From: an uncultured Bacteroidales bacterium
GTDB lineage: Bacteria; Bacteroidota; Bacteroidia; Bacteroidales; UBA932
NCBI GenBank assembly: GCA_946406095.1
Contig: CAMJJO010000108.1
Coordinates: 1 to 6,134, forward strand
Reading direction: 5' to 3'
Length of the DNA stretch: 6,134 bases
Positions 1 through 6,134 of the stretch are shown here, piece by piece (positions within the stretch are counted from its first letter, which is position 1; each line of letters starts with the position of its first letter). Position numbers and translations under genes: made by a program. The notes under the pieces were generated by a model, which ran no database searches, was not told the origin of the DNA, and saw nothing but the letters and a program-made list of their open reading frames with translations.

Positions 1-528
1 GACGGCAATACCGTCATCGACCAGAACGACATCACCCGCATCGGCCGGAGCTGGATTCCGGAATGGAACTTCAGCTTCGGAGGCAAGCTCGCCTGGCGCG
101 GCTTCGATGCCGAAATCCTGTTCCAGGGTGTTGCCGGCGTGTCGGTGAACCTGCTGGACAACTGGAACCAGACCGTCGCCTTCATCGACAACGGCAATGC
201 CTATGCTATCGCCGAGGGCGCCTGGGCCTACTACCCTATGGAGGGGATAGATACCCGCGCCACGGCCACCTATCCTCGCCTGACTACCCAGGGCAACCAG
301 AACAACTACCGCCTGAGCACGCTGTGGCTTAAGGACGGGTCCTTCATCAAACTCCGCAACCTGGAGTTCGGCTACACCATAAAAGAAGGCGTCCGCTGCT
401 TTGTGAACGGGCAGAACCTTCTGACTTTCAGTCCGCTGCAAAGCAAATACAATATCGACCCTGAGAACGCTTCAGGCGGATATCCCCAGCTTCGCAGCTT
501 CAACGCCGGAATCAGTCTAACCTTCTAA
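1..528 (+). CDS. SusC/RagA-family TonB-linked outer-membrane transporter, C-terminal fragment
   Basis: This is the last 175 codons of a SusC-type TonB-dependent transporter; the reading frame is open from base 1, so the plug and most of the barrel lie upstream of the window. SusC proteins form the outer-membrane barrel that imports glycan oligomers (sometimes peptides) captured by their SusD lid, powered by TonB-ExbBD. The sequence shows typical late-barrel signatures: a DGNTVIDQND-like turn followed by IGRSWIPEW at the start, then alternating beta strands (FDAEILFQGVAG), an LWLKDGSFIKLRNLEFGY strand pair, VNGQNLLTFSP, and a final strand ending in aromatic Phe before TAA. These are standard for the family, and the terminal Phe suits BAM-dependent barrel assembly. 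The next gene, a SusD homologue, starts 11 nt after the stop, as expected for a co-transcribed SusCD pair. Family assignment is secure; the substrate cannot be inferred. Confidence 0.95.
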   Translation, partial: DGNTVIDQNDITRIGRSWIPEWNFSFGGKLAWRGFDAEILFQGVAGVSVNLLDNWNQTVAFIDNGNAYAIAEGAWAYYPMEGIDTRATATYPRLTTQGNQNNYRLSTLWLKDGSFIKLRNLEFGYTIKEGVRCFVNGQNLLTFSPLQSKYNIDPENASGGYPQLRSFNAGISLTF

Positions 529-539
529 GCCCCAAAGAG

Positions 540-2207
540 ATGAAAAACAGAATCACCATTCTTATCCTTGCTCTTGCGGCCCTGACGGCCGTATCCTGCA
601 ACGGCTTCCTCGACACCGGGCTGGACATCAAGGCCACGACCGAATCGCTCGCCACCAACCGCGGCAGCATCTGGAGCTTTGCGAACGCATTCTACACTCC
701 GATGATTTCCGGTTATTCGGTGATAGACGGGAACCTCTTCGCTTCGGCTTCGGACGAGGCGGAGCAGACCTCCGCATCCAATACCGTCATCTACTTCAAC
801 AAAGGCATACTCAACAGCAGCGTCAATCCGCTCTGGACCTACTACAACAACTGCTACGAAGGCATACGCGCTGCGAACTACTTCCTCGACTACGTGGCCG
901 ACGGAAAGGGTGTCGCCCTGTTGCAGAAGAACCGCAATCTCACCACCGACGCTGTCAACTACGCCCGCGACCTGGCATCGCTCAACTGGTACATAGCCGA
1001 GGCCCACGTGGCCCGCGCCTACTACTACGCCGAACTCATCAAGATGTATGGCGGCGTGCCTATAGTGGAAAAGACACAGGAGGCCTCCGGCGGGGCAATG
1101 GTGCCCCGCTCCAGCTACGAGGAGTGCGTGGAATACATAGTTAAGGAGATAGATGACTGGAAAGACCAGCTATCCACTTCCTGGAAGGAGAATGCGGGAT
1201 ATGAGGGCCGCCTCACCCGTGGAGCCGCCCTTGCCATCAAGGCCAGGGTACTGCTCTACGCGGCCAGCCCCCTGCACAATCCCTCGCACGACATCGCCAA
1301 GTGGCAGCGTGCCGCCAAGGCATCTGCCGACCTCATCTCAGACCCTGTGCTGAACTATGGCCTGGATCCGGATTATGCCGCCTACTTCCGCGGAAGCAAC
1401 TCGCTGACCAGCAAGGAATCCATCTATATAGTCCGCCGTGCGAACACCAACGACCTCGAGAAGAACAACTATCCCATTGCCACCTCCGGCGGCAAGAGCG
1501 GGGTATGCCCTACCGAGAACCTGGTCTCCGCCTACGAATACATCGGCGCCGTCAATCCTTCCGATCCCTATGCCAACCGCGATCCGCGCCTGCAAGCCTC
1601 CATCGTGGTGAACGGCAGTGACTGGAACGGCCGCACGATAGCCGAGGCGACCGGAGAAACGGACGATATGGCAAATGCGAACGCCAGCAAGACGGGATAT
1701 TATCTGAAGAAGTTCCTCACCGACAACCTGAACCTTACCCTCGACCAGAAGGCCCAGCATAACTGGGTGGCTTACCGCTGGGGAGAGGTGCTTTTGAACT
1801 ATGCCGAGGCCCTGAACGAGGCCTACGGGCCCTCCGTGGTGCCTCCGGGATATCCTATGAGCGCCAAGGCAGCCCTGCAGCAGGTGAGGGACCGCGCCAG
1901 CCTGAGCCTCCCTCCCGTGGCCGCTGCCACGATAGATTCTTTCCGGGAGAGAGTCAAGCGCGAGCGCCGGGTGGAACTTGCATTCGAGGATCACCGCTAC
2001 TGGGATCTCCTCCGCTGGAAAGACGCCGCCACGGTACTGAACCAGCCCGTGAAGGGAGTGAAGATCACCAAGGCCGGCGGCACCTACAGCTATACCGTGG
2101 TGGATGTTGCCACCAGAACCTTCAACAATGCCAACTACTATCTGCCCTTCATGCGTTCCGAGATACAGAATTCGGGCGGCACGCTGGAGCAGAACCCCGG
2201 ATATTGA
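540..2207 (+). CDS. SusD/RagB-family outer-membrane nutrient-binding lipoprotein
   Basis: This complete 555-residue protein is of usual SusD length. SusD proteins are surface lipoproteins that cap the SusC barrel and help capture the substrate. The N-terminus is a lipoprotein signal: MKNR, a hydrophobic stretch, then lipobox AVSC with Cys20 as the predicted lipidated residue, followed by NGFLDT as in many SusD proteins. Family landmarks appear in order: the tetratricopeptide-like helix with A153-E154-A155 and ARAYYYAELIKMYGGVPIV (about 158-176), the helix WVAYRWGEVLLNYAEALNE (about 409-427), the conserved VKRERRVELAFEDHRYWDLL block (about 472-491), and the C-terminal YYLPFMRSEI...LEQNPGY signature. 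The ATG at 540 is chosen because it gives the signal peptide directly. Only a weak purine-rich AAAGAG precedes it, normal for Bacteroidota. It lies between the SusC fragment and a further lipoprotein gene 16 nt downstream, consistent with one operon. Glycan uptake is the commonest role, but some SusCD pairs import peptides, so the ligand is open. Confidence 0.96.
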   Translation: MKNRITILILALAALTAVSCNGFLDTGLDIKATTESLATNRGSIWSFANAFYTPMISGYSVIDGNLFASASDEAEQTSASNTVIYFNKGILNSSVNPLWTYYNNCYEGIRAANYFLDYVADGKGVALLQKNRNLTTDAVNYARDLASLNWYIAEAHVARAYYYAELIKMYGGVPIVEKTQEASGGAMVPRSSYEECVEYIVKEIDDWKDQLSTSWKENAGYEGRLTRGAALAIKARVLLYAASPLHNPSHDIAKWQRAAKASADLISDPVLNYGLDPDYAAYFRGSNSLTSKESIYIVRRANTNDLEKNNYPIATSGGKSGVCPTENLVSAYEYIGAVNPSDPYANRDPRLQASIVVNGSDWNGRTIAEATGETDDMANANASKTGYYLKKFLTDNLNLTLDQKAQHNWVAYRWGEVLLNYAEALNEAYGPSVVPPGYPMSAKAALQQVRDRASLSLPPVAAATIDSFRERVKRERRVELAFEDHRYWDLLRWKDAATVLNQPVKGVKITKAGGTYSYTVVDVATRTFNNANYYLPFMRSEIQNSGGTLEQNPGY

Positions 2208-2223
2208 TTAATTATAAACGAAG

Positions 2224-4227
2224 ATGCATATGAAAAAGCTCATCAACATCATTTTCGCAGTTATGGCCTCCTGCGCCGTGCTGTCCTGTGGTTCGGATGT
2301 GGAGATTCCGGAAAAGCCGGATACTCCAGTGACTCCGGAAAAGCCGGAAAAGCCCGAAGAACCTGAAGATCCGGGTTTCGGAGGCGACGTCACCTTTACA
2401 GCTACCATCGAATCTCTTTCCGACGGCAGCCAGCCGTCCTGGAAGAAGGGCGAAAGCATCTCGATTTTCGATGGCGCTTCTACCGTGAAATCTGCCAATA
2501 CCGAGGCTGACGGCCCTGTGGCCAAGTTCCCTGCAACCATCAAGAAAGGCACGGAAGGCGTATTTGCGCTATATCCTGCCAACGACGGGGTGCAGTTGAG
2601 CGCTACCGGTGTGCTTCTCGATGTTCCCGTGGAGCAGAGCACGGCCGAAGCGGTGCCCGCCTACAGGGTGGCGAAAGGCAAGAGCGACCTTCTGTATTTC
2701 AGGAACCTGGTCGCCGTGCTCAACCTTTCTGTCGAGTTCGACGGTGTCACATCCGTGGTAATCCAGGCGGATGATGCCGCCAAGATTGCAGGTACCATCT
2801 CTGTGGATTATTCCGGGGAATCACCAGTAGTGGCCGCATCCTCTAACAAGATCGAGGTCAAGGGCGAATTCAAGAAGGGAGAGGTCTATCCAGTGGTGCT
2901 TGCGCCTGCAACTCTCACAAGCTGCTCTGTGGATGCCTATGTGGGCGACAAGGTCATCGCCCAGATCGACCTGAGCGGGCAGACCCTGAAACCCGGCACT
3001 GTCATGGATATGCCTTCCATGAAGCCCGCCAACCCCATCTACAAGATCAGCCATATGTGGATATGGGGTGGCACCGGCAATTCCGAGTGGGACTTCACCC
3101 GCGTGTTCGACCTCTTCACCATGCCGGAACTCTTCAACAAGGAAGACGGCCGCGGCATCGAGGCCCTCAAGGACAACTACCTGGTGTTCAACTCCGATGG
3201 CACCTTCCGCAACTGGGCGGGGGCTGACGGACGCAACTGGTGGTTCGTATACAATGGCGAGAAGAACCCTGAATCCGGCGTGGATCTGGATCTTTCCGGC
3301 TTCTACGACAAACTTCCCCGTTCCACCGCCACCTATACCAAGGAGGGCAATACCATCACCTTCACCAATCCTGACGGAACCACGGTTCAGGCTGAACTTG
3401 TGCCTGCCGGCGATTATGTGATGCCCGACACCAACCCGGAGAAGACGGTCACGATCACCTCCGAAGCACTCCGCTTCAATATCTCCGGAGGGCGCGAAGT
3501 ATGGGAAGATGTGATTTACACCGACTACTGGAAGGTTGCAGGTTATCCCCGCCAGCTGTTCGTCGAGATCGAGAAGATGCCCGACAGCTTCACGGTTCCT
3601 GCTGAATCCCAGACGACCGATGCCGACTTCAAGTTCGAGCCTCCGGTGTACGAATTCGACCTCAGTACCCTGCCTGGCACCTGGAATGTGTATGGCAGCA
3701 ACAAAGCCCCGTTCGGAATCTGGGTCAACGGCGGCTCCGGCAGCGACCCTGCATTCGTAAGCCCTATCGACAAGGCTTGGTGCTGGAACGATTCCATCTA
3801 TAAGGAATCCGACAACACCCTGACCATCGCCATGACCGGTGCGACTGCAACCAGCATCACCGGCACAATCAACTGGGAAGCAGGCGAGGACGGCGCCTTC
3901 TGGGATTGCATCTGGAACCGTGCCGACTCTCATCTGGGCGAAGACCTGTCCAAGTACTTCAGCCCCATCCCCAAGGGAGTCAGCAACGTCACCGTGGACC
4001 TCGCCACCGGCGAAGGCAAGATAAACGGCGAAAAGGATTTCATCTTCCTTAAGTCCGGCATCAGCGTCTTCACCTGCGGCAAGAAACTCGAGGTTCCTTC
4101 CGGCTGCTTCGCCCTGGCATTCCACAATATGGACGCCATCCCCGTGATCGAAGCCGACCACTACCAGGACGTCGACCGCTTCGTCAACGCTCCGCTGGAT
4201 TACGTGATTATCTTCGAGAAGAAGTAG
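2224..4227 (+). CDS. Modular surface lipoprotein: fimbrillin-like domain plus two duplicated Trp-rich modules; probable SusE/F-position ligand-binding protein
   Basis: This complete 667-residue lipoprotein is the third gene of the SusCD operon, in the slot usually held by SusE/SusF or other surface glycan-binding proteins. The signal peptide ends in lipobox VLSC with Cys22 as the lipidated residue. ATG at 2230 (MKKLIN...) is an equally good start and would make the protein two residues shorter. Residues 29-50 form a Pro/Glu/Lys-rich stalk. Residues about 55-266 resemble fimbrillin/Mfa-like beta domains (FTATIESL..., W-KKGESISIFDG, LLYFRNLVAVLNLSV). Residues about 267-451 and 484-667 look like two diverged copies of one module: IW-GG-(T/S)G, DN-x-L, (W/F)W or FWD...(Y/W)N, DLS-x-(F/Y), (L/I)P, and a closing aromatic strand recur in order with an offset of 213-221 residues. 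They are rich in exposed-type Trp and Gly and could be lipocalin- or CBM-like beta barrels. Binding of the imported substrate is inferred from position and architecture; no enzyme motif is visible. Confidence 0.85.
   Translation: MHMKKLINIIFAVMASCAVLSCGSDVEIPEKPDTPVTPEKPEKPEEPEDPGFGGDVTFTATIESLSDGSQPSWKKGESISIFDGASTVKSANTEADGPVAKFPATIKKGTEGVFALYPANDGVQLSATGVLLDVPVEQSTAEAVPAYRVAKGKSDLLYFRNLVAVLNLSVEFDGVTSVVIQADDAAKIAGTISVDYSGESPVVAASSNKIEVKGEFKKGEVYPVVLAPATLTSCSVDAYVGDKVIAQIDLSGQTLKPGTVMDMPSMKPANPIYKISHMWIWGGTGNSEWDFTRVFDLFTMPELFNKEDGRGIEALKDNYLVFNSDGTFRNWAGADGRNWWFVYNGEKNPESGVDLDLSGFYDKLPRSTATYTKEGNTITFTNPDGTTVQAELVPAGDYVMPDTNPEKTVTITSEALRFNISGGREVWEDVIYTDYWKVAGYPRQLFVEIEKMPDSFTVPAESQTTDADFKFEPPVYEFDLSTLPGTWNVYGSNKAPFGIWVNGGSGSDPAFVSPIDKAWCWNDSIYKESDNTLTIAMTGATATSITGTINWEAGEDGAFWDCIWNRADSHLGEDLSKYFSPIPKGVSNVTVDLATGEGKINGEKDFIFLKSGISVFTCGKKLEVPSGCFALAFHNMDAIPVIEADHYQDVDRFVNAPLDYVIIFEKK
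2308..2373 (+). repeat. Pro-Glu-Lys stalk-coding repeat
   Basis: This stretch encodes residues 29-50 of the lipoprotein, with P-E-K-P units at residues 29-32, 38-41 and 41-44 and degenerate PEEPEDP after them. At the DNA level the string CCGGAAAAGCCGGA recurs 27 nt apart (starts 2308 and 2335), so the repeat is partly exact in nucleotide sequence and keeps the reading frame. It probably forms an extended, charged spacer holding the folded domains off the outer membrane. Such repeats can change length by slippage, always in frame if whole units are gained or lost. Confidence 0.75.
3022..3576 (+). repeat. Internal protein module, copy 1 (residues about 267-451)
   Basis: This is the first copy of a putative duplicated module in the lipoprotein. 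Key residues are I280-W281-G282-G283-T284-G285, D317-N318-Y319-L320, W339-W340...Y343-N344, D356-L357-S358-G359-F360, L364-P365 and the closing F446-V447-E448-I449-E450-K451. Each has a counterpart in copy 2 at an almost constant offset. Boundaries are approximate because the similarity is visible only at motif level in protein; no DNA-level identity remains, so the duplication would be old. Confidence 0.6.
3673..4224 (+). repeat. Internal protein module, copy 2 (residues about 484-667)
   Basis: This is the second copy of the putative duplicated module. Key residues are I499-W500 followed by G503-G504-S505-G506, D530-N531-T532-L533, F559-W560...W564-N565, D574-L575-S576-K577-Y578, I582-P583 and the closing V661-I662-I663-F664-E665-K666. 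It opens with LPGTWNVY, a motif reminiscent of the first strand of lipocalin-like barrels. It ends at the C-terminus of the protein. A linker of about 30 residues (452-483), acidic and proline-containing, separates the two copies. Confidence 0.6.
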
Positions 4228-4245
4228 AAGACATTTTATCGGATG

Positions 4246-4292
4246 AACTCCTCCGGCCCGGTGGTGTATAGATTGCCGAAGCTGGAGGGGTT
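4246..4292 (+). terminator. Imperfect hairpin, probable terminator of the Sus operon
   Basis: The arms at 4246-4257 (AACTCCTCCGGC) and 4281-4292 (GCTGGAGGGGTT) can pair over 12 positions, two of them G-U wobbles. Within the 23-nt loop, CGG at 4259-4261 can also pair with CCG at 4276-4278, extending the structure. It lies 18 nt after the lipoprotein stop codon and 17 nt before the end of the convergent gene. The following T-run is only three bases on the + strand and absent on the - strand, so intrinsic termination would be weak or aided by another factor. The position between convergent genes supports a terminator role. Confidence 0.5.
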
Positions 4293-4309
4293 TACTATTA
4301 TGCAAAAAC

Positions 4310-4981
4310 CTATTTCAGCTTCTTGATCCCACGTAGCTCGTGAGTGTCGGTAGAAATAATCATCCGGATACGCTTTTTGCTGGACGAAGAGACGATTTCC
4401 ACCATCGCGTTGGCGAAGGCGTCTCCCGCCAGGAAGGCTGCGATGGCCTGCTGCCGGTCGGTGTATACCGGGCCAATGGGCTTCGAGCAGATGCCTTTGA
4501 GGCCCCTGTAGGCCACTTTTTCGGATTCCATCGCCCGGGTGATGTATTCCTGCATTATGTCGATGTATGCAGGGAGGTACACCAGTTCATCCCCTCCGGC
4601 CATCACCGCAGGTGCGATGGGGATGCGGACCACGTCGAATCCCTGTTTGAGCTGGTTTTCGTTTTCGGGGTCTCCGCCCTTCGTGAGAGTCATATAGGTG
4701 AAGTCGTCGTCGAAGGTGAAGCGGACAAAGTAGTAAAGGTCGGTGTAGCGGTCGCGGGTGTAGTCGGCAACGGAACAAAATTCATATGGCGAAGCCATCC
4801 AGCGGCTGCTGATTTCTTCTTTGAGCACCACGTTGAACATTTCCTGCCCGGTGAGAACTATGCGGGTGGTGCGTGACGGAAAGTCTTCCAGGCGGGCTCT
4901 GCGGGTGTAAACCCTGCCTTCGCCGAAAGCGGCTGTCTGGCAGAGGCAAAGCAACGCGATAAGCAAATACTTTTTCATCAT
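4310..4981 (-). CDS. Secreted protein of unknown function, conserved-hypothetical type
   Basis: This 223-residue protein has a clear Sec signal peptide: MMKKYLLIALLCLCQTAAFG with a likely SpI cut after AFG (residue 20). Cys12 and Cys14 do not fit a lipobox, so a soluble periplasmic or exported protein is expected. The start is either ATG at 4981 or the adjacent ATG at 4978. The mature part begins with a basic segment (RVYTRRARLEDFPSRTTRIV), then FNVVLKEEISSRW, SPYEFCSVADY, an acidic FTFDDDFTYMTLTKGG turn, and an amphipathic helix IDIMQEYITRAMESEKVAY. It closes with RIRMIISTDTHEL and a lysine-rich tail. Two cysteines (69 and 155) remain after cleavage and could form a disulfide. From memory the pattern resembles uncharacterized secreted proteins of Bacteroidales, but I cannot name a family and see no catalytic motif. 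It converges on the Sus operon and diverges from dnaX, so it is probably its own transcription unit. Confidence 0.85.
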   Translation of the reverse strand: MMKKYLLIALLCLCQTAAFGEGRVYTRRARLEDFPSRTTRIVLTGQEMFNVVLKEEISSRWMASPYEFCSVADYTRDRYTDLYYFVRFTFDDDFTYMTLTKGGDPENENQLKQGFDVVRIPIAPAVMAGGDELVYLPAYIDIMQEYITRAMESEKVAYRGLKGICSKPIGPVYTDRQQAIAAFLAGDAFANAMVEIVSSSSKKRIRMIISTDTHELRGIKKLK

Positions 4982-4995
4982 ATCTCTAACAAGGG

Positions 4996-5003
4996 CAAAT
5001 TTA
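4996..5003 (-). promoter_or_regulatory. Candidate -7 box for the secreted-protein gene
   Basis: Read on the - strand this is TAAATTTG, a full match to the Bacteroidota -7 consensus TAnnTTTG recognized by the primary sigma factor. It ends 14 nt before the ATG at 4981, which would give a 5' leader of only a few bases. No TTTG -33 element is found at the usual spacing. In an AT-rich spacer a chance match is possible. Confidence 0.4.
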
Positions 5004-5016
5004 CACTTTATTTTAT

Positions 5017-5024
5017 TATTTTTG
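5017..5024 (+). promoter_or_regulatory. Candidate -7 box for dnaX
   Basis: TATTTTTG matches the Bacteroidota -7 consensus TAnnTTTG. Only 7 nt separate it from the dnaX ATG at 5032, so transcription from it would begin at or almost at the start codon and make a leaderless or near-leaderless mRNA. A -33 TTTG is not apparent upstream. The 50-nt spacer is strongly AT-rich compared with the surrounding genes, as expected for a divergent promoter region. Confidence 0.4.
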
Positions 5025-5031
5025 TAATCTT

Positions 5032-6134
5032 ATGAGTGAGTATATAGTATCTGCACGCAAGTACCGCCCGGACTCTTTCGAGACCCTGATAGGGCAGGAC
5101 AATATAGCCAGGACCCTTAAGAATTCCATTCTCCGCGGCCAGTTGGCGCACGCCTACCTGTTCTGCGGGCCACGCGGCGTGGGCAAGACGAGCACGGCCC
5201 GTATCTTTGCCAAAACCATCAACTGCATGCATCCTTCTGCAAATATGGAGCCATGCGGCGAGTGTGAATCCTGCGTTTCCTTCGCGGAAGGCAGGTCCTA
5301 CTGCATTTACGAACTTGATGCCGCCTCCAACAACAGTGTGGAAGACATCAAAACGCTGATGGAGAAAGTGCAGATTCCTCCCCAGGTGGGCAACTACAGC
5401 GTGTATATAATCGACGAGGTGCATATGCTCAGCCAGGCGGCGTTCAACGCTTTCCTGAAGACGCTCGAGGAACCCCCGTCATACGCGATTTTCATACTCT
5501 GCACCACCGAGAAACACAAGGTTCTCCCTACCATCCTGTCCCGATGCCAGACCTACGATTTCAACCGCATCGGCATTTCCGACATGGTGCGCAACCTGCG
5601 CGGCATAGCAGAGAAGGAGGGGGTGAAGGTGGATGATGAAAGCCTTCACGTGATCGCCCAGAAAGCGGACGGCGCGATGCGCGACGCCCTCACTATCTTC
5701 GACCAGACCGTGGCATTCTGCGGCAGCGACATCAAATATGCCGATGTCATCCGAAACCTGGGTGTGCTGGACTACGACTACAGTTTCAATCTGGTAGAGA
5801 ACTTCCTCGCGAAGGATTACGCCTCGGCATTGCTGGGCTTCAACGATATTCTCTCCAAGGGTTTCAATGCCCTGCACTTCATATCTGCCCTGGGCGAGCA
5901 TTTCCGCAATCTGCTGGTTGCCCGCACAGGTGGTCTGGATTCGTTGCTGGATCTGCCTGATTCCCTCAAGGTGCGGTATCGCGAGCAGGCCGCTAAGTGC
6001 AGCCTGAAGTTCATCTATGATGCCCTTGGAATCACCACTGAATGCGAAGCCGGCTACAAGGCCAGCACCAACCAGCGCCTGCACATAGAATACGCCCTCA
6101 TGAAGCTGGCCTTCCTCGGCGGCATTCCGGAATC
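5032..6134 (+). CDS. dnaX: DNA polymerase III subunit gamma/tau (clamp loader), 3'-truncated by the window
   Basis: 367 codons of dnaX are present and the frame runs off the window end. DnaX is the AAA+ ATPase core of the clamp loader, which opens the beta clamp and places it on primed DNA; the tau form also tethers polymerase to helicase. The translation from ATG 5032 begins MSEYIVSARKYRPDSFETLI, the normal N-terminus. Motifs seen: Walker A GPRGVGKT (46-53), a four-cysteine zinc module (C65, C75, C78, C81), Walker B VYIIDEVH (124-131), sensor 1 around CTTE (157-160), the SRC arginine finger (S170-R171-C172) and sensor 2 GAMRDAL (214-220). The helical collar domain follows to the window end. 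All catalytic residues are intact. No Shine-Dalgarno sequence precedes the start, but the alignment with the family leaves little doubt. The C-terminal tau region, and any programmed frameshift site, lie beyond the window. Confidence 0.97.
   Translation, partial: MSEYIVSARKYRPDSFETLIGQDNIARTLKNSILRGQLAHAYLFCGPRGVGKTSTARIFAKTINCMHPSANMEPCGECESCVSFAEGRSYCIYELDAASNNSVEDIKTLMEKVQIPPQVGNYSVYIIDEVHMLSQAAFNAFLKTLEEPPSYAIFILCTTEKHKVLPTILSRCQTYDFNRIGISDMVRNLRGIAEKEGVKVDDESLHVIAQKADGAMRDALTIFDQTVAFCGSDIKYADVIRNLGVLDYDYSFNLVENFLAKDYASALLGFNDILSKGFNALHFISALGEHFRNLLVARTGGLDSLLDLPDSLKVRYREQAAKCSLKFIYDALGITTECEAGYKASTNQRLHIEYALMKLAFLGGIPE

Noticed and set aside
525..1007. A 160-codon open frame antisense to the start of susD
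   Set aside because: It overlaps the SusD signal peptide and N-terminal domain; composition is Val/Gly/Arg-rich without a fold signature.
1338..1994. A 218-codon open frame antisense to susD
   Set aside because: It covers the most conserved SusD motifs on the other strand and has no coherent domain; it is a coding shadow.
2308..2373. CRISPR-like short repeats
   Set aside because: The repeats are too short, lie inside a coding frame and encode a regular Pro-rich stalk; there are no spacers.
2208..2642. An antisense protein with collagen-like SGFSG repeats
   Set aside because: The repeats are simply the reverse complement of the PEKP stalk codons; there is no independent evidence of a gene.
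2821..4305. A 494-codon open frame antisense to the lipoprotein gene
   Set aside because: It mirrors a real gene with strong codon bias, so few antisense stops occur. The translation has no signal peptide or recognizable domain and has the His/Val/Gly-rich composition typical of shadow frames, while the + strand protein has clear lipoprotein and domain features.
4340..4876. A 178-codon + strand open frame opposite the secreted-protein gene
   Set aside because: The - strand frame has a signal peptide, plausible start codons and protein-like composition; this frame has none of these.
5479..6084. A 201-codon open frame antisense to dnaX
   Set aside because: The + strand is unmistakably dnaX with all AAA+ motifs intact, so the antisense frame is a shadow.

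Overview
The window comes from a member of the Bacteroidota, most likely the order Bacteroidales. The evidence is an adjacent SusC/SusD pair, SpII lipoprotein signals, a fimbrillin-like domain, very weak Shine-Dalgarno sequences, TAnnTTTG-type promoter boxes and a DnaX N-terminus of Bacteroidales type. Base composition is fairly GC-rich by eye. That would suit Alistipes-like or related lineages better than Bacteroides itself, but the genus cannot be fixed from this sequence.

Region 1 (1-4227, + strand) is the 3' part of a polysaccharide-utilization-type operon. It holds the C-terminal end of a SusC-family TonB-dependent outer-membrane transporter, a complete SusD-family lipoprotein 11 nt downstream, and a complete 667-residue lipoprotein 16 nt after that. 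The third protein sits where SusE/SusF-type surface glycan-binding proteins are usually encoded. It consists of a lipid anchor, a Pro/Glu/Lys-rich stalk, a fimbrillin-like beta domain, and two copies of a roughly 185-residue tryptophan-rich module that appear to be an ancient internal duplication. No enzyme gene is visible, so the substrate is unknown. An imperfect hairpin at 4246-4292 probably ends the operon.

Region 2 (4310-4981, - strand) is a small secreted protein of unknown function, convergent with the Sus operon.

Region 3 (5032-6134, + strand) is the N-terminal two-thirds or so of dnaX, the DNA polymerase III clamp-loader subunit gamma/tau, cut by the window end. It is transcribed divergently from the secreted-protein gene across a 50-nt AT-rich spacer. 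That spacer contains a TAnnTTTG box on each strand.

The window therefore joins the tail of an accessory nutrient-uptake locus to a core replication gene. There are no RNA genes, insertion sequences, CRISPR arrays or phage genes that I can support. The most interesting item is the internally duplicated lipoprotein. I see no convincing undescribed multi-gene system.
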